From assembly GCA_020465985.1 (NCBI GenBank), contig JAANYP010001170.1:278690-342689 (forward strand): DNA of 64,000 nt. The letters run 5' to 3'. The stretch is from Centrapalus pauciflorus. Taxonomy: Eukaryota; Streptophyta; Magnoliopsida; Asterales; Asteraceae. A program made the position numbers and the translations under genes. Below the pieces are notes generated by a model that saw only the letters and a program-made list of their open reading frames with translations, searched no databases and had not been told where the DNA came from. Below are positions 55,577 through 64,000 of this stretch, in pieces; position 1 is the first letter of the stretch; every line of letters starts with the position of its first letter.

Positions 55577-56068
55577 TCAGTATACAGAATCAGCCATAAC
55601 GTAACTGTTACTGGCCGTCTCAATGTCAAGTACTACGGGAAGCTTTGATGGGGACTTATATAATCTTTGAGCAAAAGATGTTGATATGAAAGAACGACTA
55701 GCACCGGAATCGAATAATACGCGAGCAGGAATTGAGTTAAGCATGAACGTACTGGTAACTACGTCAGGTGTTTCTTTTTCTTCCTCGGCTGTTATTTGAA
55801 AAGCTCGAGTCCTTGCGGTCGGAGTAGCAGCTGAACTCTTCATCGTAGATCCTCCAACTGACGACTGTGACTGAAATCGTTGCCCGCTGCGACACTGATA
55901 CATGAAGTGTCCTCTTTTCCCGCATTTCGCACATCCACGTCCTTGCTGTGGGCACTCTTCACTGCTATTACCAATTCGGTTACACGCAAAACAAGTAACA
56001 TCATCTGGGTTACACAGCCCCATGTGTGACTTTCTGCATCGCTTGCAGAATCGCGGCTCGTTCGTCAA
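55577..56068 (-). CDS. gypsy-D zinc knuckles and protease
   Basis: 163 codons. Three Cys-rich motifs: CKRCRKSHMGLC, CFACNRIGNSSEEC (the usual His is Asn) and CAKCGKRGHFMYQC (complete CCHC). The retropepsin active site FDSGASRSFIS is intact. Protease cuts the Gag-Pol precursor. A stop after VMADSVY separates it from the next frame, and upstream it overlaps the end of gag in another frame. Confidence 0.87.
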   Translation of the reverse strand: MTNEPRFCKRCRKSHMGLCNPDDVTCFACNRIGNSSEECPQQGRGCAKCGKRGHFMYQCRSGQRFQSQSSVGGSTMKSSAATPTARTRAFQITAEEEKETPDVVTSTFMLNSIPARVLFDSGASRSFISTSFAQRLYKSPSKLPVVLDIETASNSYVMADSVY

Positions 56069-57062
56069 TGAGTAGGCTTGCGCTTTCGGTTGGGATTGTT
56101 GAGATTGTTGGGTCTGAGATTTGTTTCGTTAATGAATAGGCTTGGGCTTTCGGCTGTGAACTGTATTGTTGGGATTGCTGAGGTTGTGACTTATTTGGCT
56201 TAAAGAATCTGCCAAATCTCTGTTTCTTTGGAGGAGATGGACATGTCGGGTTTGCTGATGGAGCATAGAGCTGATCGCCATATTCTAGATATCCTCTCTC
56301 GATCTGCCTTGCTGCTTCGACCATTTCTAAATAGGACTTATACTTTATCGCGCTCATCGGGTGCCGATATCTTGGGTTGAGTCCTCCGCGGAATCTATTC
56401 ATCTTCCTTTCTTCAGTAGCTACTTGATACGAGGAGTAGCCGCATAGTCGCGAGAATTCATGCTCATATTCGTCAACAGTTTTGGTTCCCTGAGTCAGCT
56501 GCATCAGTTGAACCTCCATCTTATCTTGTTGGTCGATCAGACAATATTTTGCATTGAACATATCTAGGAACTGGTTCCACTCTAGAGTCTGTATTACTTC
56601 CTCGCCATATATGCTTCTCTGGGTTTTCCACCAGGCACGGGGAGCTCCGACAAACAACGCAAACGCATAGCTCACTTTCTTCGAATCTAAGCAATCAGAG
56701 ATTCTGAAAATCTCTTTGGTATGGCTGATCCAATCCATCGCCTGAATTGGATTCACTGTACCCTCAAAGTTAAGGACACCGCTCGCTTTGAAGTCCTTGA
56801 ACTTACAGCCTTTAGGCTGCTCGATTTGGGTTTCAGGGGTAGAGTTATCAGAATCAGATTCATTAGTCTGGACTTGCTTTTCTTTTCTCTTATTTCTCTT
56901 ATATTCACGTCTTTTTGCTTCGGCCTCATCTCTAGCCTGAAACTGTTCTTGCATTATTTTATTTTGCTGTTCTGAGTGTTGGGCTAGTAATTGTTGCATC
57001 ATCTCAAACATTTGTTGTGGGGTCATGTTGCTTGGTATGTCACCTGATCCTGATCCTAACAT
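56010..57062 (-). CDS. gypsy-D gag
   Basis: 350 codons from the ATG at 57062. Order: Q-rich helix (MTPQQMFEMMQQLLAQ), basic/acidic linker, then the gag domain with FEGTVNPIQAMDWISHTKEI, FALFVGAPRAWWK and YEHEFSRLCGYSSY. The end is altered: the PKAQAYSLT sequence is present twice (near 56070 and 56130), and this frame ends in an unrelated peptide, while the zinc knuckles continue in another frame. A possible 3' splice site (TTTTCAG) ends at 57068, just ahead of the ATG. Confidence 0.88.
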   Translation of the reverse strand: MLGSGSGDIPSNMTPQQMFEMMQQLLAQHSEQQNKIMQEQFQARDEAEAKRREYKRNKRKEKQVQTNESDSDNSTPETQIEQPKGCKFKDFKASGVLNFEGTVNPIQAMDWISHTKEIFRISDCLDSKKVSYAFALFVGAPRAWWKTQRSIYGEEVIQTLEWNQFLDMFNAKYCLIDQQDKMEVQLMQLTQGTKTVDEYEHEFSRLCGYSSYQVATEERKMNRFRGGLNPRYRHPMSAIKYKSYLEMVEAARQIERGYLEYGDQLYAPSANPTCPSPPKKQRFGRFFKPNKSQPQQSQQYSSQPKAQAYSLTKQISDPTISTIPTESASLLIDERAAILQAMQKVTHGAV

Positions 57063-57245
57063 CTTAGCTGAAAATTAAAATCAATTAACTATCAGTTTAT
57101 AGACTTAGATCTATGTACCCTTTTTCCCATCCTAATAGTCTGTACATCCTATCTTAGTTCAATCCACCTAAATGATTGATACATATGTATTGCTTCAGTT
57201 TGAGACCAAGTATACTCACGTAATACTTGATTCACTCAAACTATG

Positions 57246-57258
57246 GGCTCTGATACCA
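57246..57258 (-). other. gypsy-D primer binding site (tRNA-iMet)
   Basis: Minus strand TGGTATCAGAGCC, three bases from the LTR. Confidence 0.9.
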
Positions 57259-57261
57259 TCC

Positions 57262-59603
<2,342 letters not shown>

Positions 59604-59608
59604 GCTGG

Positions 59609-60306
59609 GATACTCATTTGCCTTTAGTGGAGTTCTCGTACAATAACAGCTATCACACGAGTCTTAAGGCTGCTCCATTTGAGGCACTATATGGACGGAA
59701 GTGTCGATCACCTCTTTGTTGGGCCGAAGTCGGGGATAGTCAAGTCACGGGCCCAGAAATCATACTTGAGACCACTGAGAAGATAGTGCAGATTCAAAAT
59801 CGATTAAAAGCTGCTCGCGGTTGGCAGAATAGCTATGCAGACGTAAGGAGAATGTCCGTAGAGTATCAAGTAGGAGAAATGGGATTGCTAAAAGTCTCAC
59901 CATGGAAGGGCATAGTATGATTTGGAAAACGAGGAAAGTTGAATCCTCGTTACATCGGGCCATTCAAAGTCCTGAAGAGAATTGGTCCTGTAGCCTATCA
60001 GTTAGACCTACCACCAGAGCTTAACAGCGTGCATAATATCTTCCACGTGTCAAACCTGAAGAACTGTTTGTCAGATGAAACACTTGTTATTCCTTTGGAA
60101 GAGATTCAACTCGATGATAAACTTCGTTTTGTCGAAGAACCGTTAGAGATCATGGACCGTGAGGTGAAAAGATTGAAGCAAAGCTGCATTCCTATTGTCA
60201 AAGTCAGATGGAATTCCAGACATGGTCCAGAACTTACTTAGGAACGCGAAGTTCAGATCAAGCAGAAGTATCCTCACCTCTTTTCAACTAACAAGACCCC
60301 TGAGTA
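59609..60306 (+). pseudogene. gypsy-H integrase C-terminus and chromodomain-like tail
   Basis: Continues gypsy-H integrase after gypsy-D: HLPLVEFSYNNSYHTSLK, CRSPLCWAEVGDSQVTGPEI, then (after a stop at 59918) NPRYIGPFKVLKRIGPVAY, NIFHVSNLKNCL and IVKVRWNSRHGPELT, followed by a TAG and REVQIKQKYPHLF. The tail is chromodomain-like and matches 6514-6735 of gypsy-A. Confidence 0.88.
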
Positions 60307-60340
60307 AACACGATAAAATTTTGGGACGAAATACCCTTAA

Positions 60341-60351
60341 CAGGGGGAGAC
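60341..60351 (+). other. gypsy-H polypurine tract
   Basis: CAGGGGGAGAC abuts the LTR start TGTAACA and is identical to the gypsy-A PPT. Confidence 0.88.
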
Positions 60352-61703
60352 TGTAACAACCGACACAAAATCAGGTTAGCATTTACAACTAAATCAACAA
60401 TCATTAGTAATTAATTAAAGTCGTTAACAAATTTCATAAGGAAATTCACCGCAGTTAGAAACAATTTCATCAGTGAGATTCGATGAAACGACAAAGTAAT
60501 TAATCCGATCACTTTACGATATGATGGACTAATTCCACTAAGTGCATAATTATATTAAGATTAGTAACACTAATCATGCATTAACAAACTTACATAACTT
60601 TAATTATGCAAGACTAAAATAATTCATTAAACTAGTGTATTTCATAAATATTTATAAAATTTCATAAAAAGAAAAATTCAAGAATACATTTTGAAATACT
60701 TTTATACAAAAAAATACCCCATAAATACTCCTTAGGTGGCCGCCCCATAGGTAGTACACATATAGAGTTTGACTTCATTTTTTTAATACAAAACTCCATA
60801 CACAATCACCATCAAATCCTTCTTCATCATCTCCTTTCACTTCACCAAAATCCTCATTCAACCTCCGTTTGCAAAACCAAACTTTCTCTATAATAGAGAG
60901 CTTATTTCTCATTTCATTCAGACCTCCAAAACACAAAATCCTCTCTTTTCTCCTCTCCAAATCCAGCCAACACAACCCAAGAACACCAAAGTTGCAACTT
61001 TTTGTTCCTTAAGTGTTTCAAGAGTTCTTTTGTGCAACCAAGTTCAAGATCAAATCTTCTACTCATTTTCAATGTTTTACTTCAACAAAGTAAGTAAATA
61101 CTATCTTAATACCCCTTTTATTTATTTTATTAAAGGTCTTGCGTAATATATATAATCACCAACAACAACAAGTTTCATTAAAAGCCAAGTTTATAAACAA
61201 CTAGTTTTGTTTTAAAGTTGGTTTCTTCAAATGTGTTTATAAATATATAAACACATAATGTAAGCATGAATATTATGAAAACAAGTTATATAAAGGTGTT
61301 TCAAGGTTATGAAATTCGGATTTTCGGCATAAATATTACATCAACTTTGAAAAATCATAACTAATTCAAATCTCAACGAAATGAGTTGATTCTTGTTTCT
61401 GAATTTAGATCTATGTTTTAACTAAGTAAATATCTGGAGGTTTTCTTAATTTAATTCAGAGTTTTGTACCCCCAAATATTATTTTGAAACCGAAAGGTCT
61501 AACATCTCAAATATGACCTACATAGGGTTTTTAACGAGCCTTTTCCCTAACTTAAACACCTCAAAAAATGACTGTTCTTGCCTTGAAAAATTTCTTGTAT
61601 ATAGTAGTTTTATGATTATGAAAGCGCAAGCCCAAATCGTTTTGGAGCTTGGTCAGAAATAGCCACAAAGTAGGCCGAAAACCTCGATAAAACCTGGAAA
61701 ATC

Positions 61704-61737
<34 letters not shown>

Positions 61738-62706
61738 ATATACACACTTAACCTTTTTAAGTGGGTTTTATTTATGGACTTCCTAAGTTGGGTGATTTAA
61801 AATATAAAAAAAAACTCTCATACATGCATATTATCATTTATGGGAGTTACTAAGTCCTTCATATCATTTAGGACTCGGTTAAATACATCAAGTCTCATCT
61901 CAAGTCAACAACGCAATCTTCGTTTTTTTACGCTCATTTTGCCATCATTTACGGTTAGTTTTCATAACCCCATTTTTAATTGTTCGTATTATTTTTGGGT
62001 GAGAATACATGTTCAACGTTTTATTTTATATGGACACAATTACTTAAATCATTTTTCATATTACATAAGATTGTTACTTCACCACCGCCCTCAATCATGA
62101 ACCGTTAATTACTACGTAAACGTGAATATTGTGGATAGATCTATTTGGGTTGACGCCCCCATCCGGGTTGGTCGCACCAATTGTAAACGGATGCATAATT
62201 ATTTGACAATTCTTGGTATTATGGTGTTGGATACTACAAGGGCACTCAAAAGTTATGTTTCGGGGTCATGAGGCTTATGATAATACTTAAACTATACGAT
62301 TCACTTTTGTTTTTTACAACTCACTGAAATCTTGTGTTTTCCATACAATGTCTTACTCATCAAGTAAACCTACGAACTCACCAACTTTATGTTGACGTAT
62401 ATAGCATGTTTTTCTCAGGAACTTAATGGCTACTTTTTCCGCATCCATGGCTAATGGTCGAGATTTTAGAAGCTTTTTGGAGTCACGAGGTATTCCAAAC
62501 TTGGAGATATATTTGCATAACTAGATTTATTTTTGTCATGTACTTTAATGTTCATTATTCGTGAACTCATTTAATTCATGATTGTAAAACGCTATTTATG
62601 ATTAATGTATTTCGAAAACGTCCCATTTAGAGGTCGTTCATTCTGATTGTGACTTTGTTTCCATGACGCCACGCCTCGTTGGCAAGCGAGGCATCGGGGT
62701 GTGACA
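60352..62706 (+). repeat. gypsy-H 3' LTR
   Basis: 2,355 bp from TGTAACAACC to GGGGTGTGACA. It contains a TA tract (61704-61742), a C/T-rich stretch near 60780-61000 that could be early transcribed leader, a donor-like GTAAGT at 61087 and, near its end, the inverted repeat GCCTCG/CGAGGC (62671-62692). Confidence 0.9.
61704..61742. repeat. (TA)n microsatellite in gypsy-H LTR
   Basis: About 19 TA units with one phase break, at the same LTR position as in gypsy-A. Confidence 0.88.
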
Positions 62707-63520
62707 ATAAGGAAAAAATTAGCCAGGTTTTGTGCCGTCAACAACAAAAACAAAACAATGGGCTAAAACAAAATAGTTGAACAATATAATTAAAAGAAAT
62801 AGGATAGAATTAAAATTATAAAATGAAGATAATAAAAAATATAAAAATATAATATACATAAATAATAAAAGATTTAAACTATGAGCAAACATATTTTTTT
62901 TATTTTTCAACTTTTCAAAGTAAAATAAGAAACGGTAAATCTTTTGTTGTTTTCAGACTATTTTCAACTTTAAACAAAAGCATAAATAACATAAATAAAA
63001 AATAAAAAATAATTAAAATTTTAAATAAAATCTTTTTGATTTTTCCCAGTTTTTCAAATTAAAACCAAAAGAAAAAACTAAAATATTTTAGTATTTTTCA
63101 GATTTAGCAAAAATTAAGACATAAATAAATAATACAAGAGTAAATAAAATTCGAATAATATTCTTCCTTTCTCCCCTTACAAATGTGCATAGTTATAGGA
63201 TTTAAAAAATTGTGCAAACGTGTACCGAAAGAAATATTCGACTCAATGAAATAATTATCCTTTTAGAGAAACCCATAACCCCAATTAGGTAATGACAGCC
63301 CGACAAACCTGGATATAGATAACCTTCCCATTCAGAACAAACCATTACACACAACATTACCTGTTTCACCAAAATTAAAAACATAAAGAAAATAAACGAA
63401 CACAAAATTAATTTTGTGACACGCCCTTTGGATTTAACTAACAGATGTTTTCTAATTAAAGAAGTTTCAGTTATGAGGATAACATGAAACAAAATTATTT
63501 AAGAGATATCTGAGAATTAA
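62707..63520. other. AT-rich non-coding DNA downstream of gypsy-H
   Basis: No supported gene. Because a copia RNase H ends at 63521 on the minus strand, part of this may be the post-pol region of that element. Confidence 0.4.
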
Positions 63521-64000
63521 CTAAAGGGCGGATTCAACATCCCAATGTGAGATACTAAGAACTGAAAACGAGGTTCGTCTAAAGCCTTAGTAAATATATC
63601 AACATGTTGAAACTTCGTGTCGACAAATTATAAATCTATCGTCCCTTTTGAACATGGTCTTTAACAAATTGATACCCGATGTCTATGTGCTTTGTTCTTG
63701 AGTGTTGCACGGGATTGCAAGTTATAGCAATCACACTTCGGGAATCATAGTAGATTGAGTTGTTAGTGAGAGAAAATCCATAATCACAACACAGTGTCCT
63801 CATTGACAGTACCTGAGAGCAGCAGCTTGCAGCTGCTACGTACTCAGCCTTAGTTGTGGATGTGGAAACACATTTGCTTTTTGGAAGACCAACTTACTAG
63901 TCTATCACCCAAGAACTGTATTCCACCGGAAGTGCAATTACGATCAATACGGAAACCTGCAAAGTCAACATTGGAAAAGGTCGTACGATTGAAATTGGTT
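63521..64000 (-). pseudogene. Copia RNase H, partial, running off the window
   Basis: Minus-strand pieces give GGIQFLGDRLVSWSSKKQ, TKAEYVAAASCCSQ and VDIFTKALDEPRFQFL, ending with TAG at 63521. This is the RNase H end of a Ty1/copia pol. Several frame changes make it a pseudogene. It differs from copia-1 and copia-2 in wording, so it is another family. Confidence 0.85.

Overview
The window is a plant nuclear genome segment built almost entirely of nested, mostly decayed LTR retrotransposons. The protein families (Ty3/gypsy chromoviruses of Tekay/Del type and SIRE/Maximus-like Ty1/copia elements carrying an extra ORF), the initiator-tRNA-Met primer-binding sites, the very AT-rich background, and repeated ACTCGCCGAGTC-type motifs in one LTR-like stretch fit an Asteraceae genome (possibly the lettuce tribe). 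The family assignment is an inference from remembered sequence style and was not searched. No intact host gene was found. The only host-gene traces are a broken exon like the plastid DCL protein (191-363) and two gene fragments inside a MULE.

Layout. 1-2957: non-coding DNA with the DCL-like exon, a possible Helitron 3' end, a 148-bp tandem duplication and a piece of an old gypsy LTR. 2958-24320: gypsy-A, a complete minus-strand element with long LTRs and TSD TAATG. Its 3' LTR is split by a 1.43-kb MULE (3982-5409, 9-bp TSD), and its gag is split by copia-1 (10893-20641, TSD GTTTG). 24326-24380 is the rest of the older LTR that gypsy-A entered. 24381-26745: gag, leader and partial LTR of copia-C. 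26735-27407: a plus-strand gypsy-A/H-type LTR fragment. 27408-41502: a cluster of SIRE-like copia pieces (copia-2, chimeric copia-3, copia-4), all on the minus strand. 41503-45250: gag, leader and 5' LTR of copia-5, related to copia-C. 45251-62706: gypsy-H on the plus strand, with its 5' part lost. It is interrupted by a CACTA-like repeat plus unknown DNA (46983-49340) and by gypsy-D (50054-59603, minus strand, TSD GCTGG). 62707-64000: AT-rich DNA and the RNase H end of another copia element running off the window.

The features most worth following are structures rather than genes. (1) Leader regions of copia-5 and copia-C carry arrays of 5-6 short hairpins; in copia-5 the stems change on both sides together. 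(2) The spacer between pol and the extra ORF of copia-1 and copia-2 carries three tandem stem-loops, each ending in a TGTAY-loop-RTACA hairpin, also with paired changes. (3) A splice-acceptor-like CAG is kept just before the ATG of the extra ORF in three copies, suggesting expression from a spliced RNA. (4) gypsy-D has an 84-bp GT-AG intron-like insertion inside reverse transcriptase and a possible 2.1-kb leader intron that contains its primer-binding site.

Nearly all retrotransposon reading frames are broken (stops, frameshifts, deletions of catalytic segments), so most coding entries are given as pseudogenes. Coordinates of broken genes are homology extents judged by eye. Element names (gypsy-A, copia-1 and so on) are local labels.
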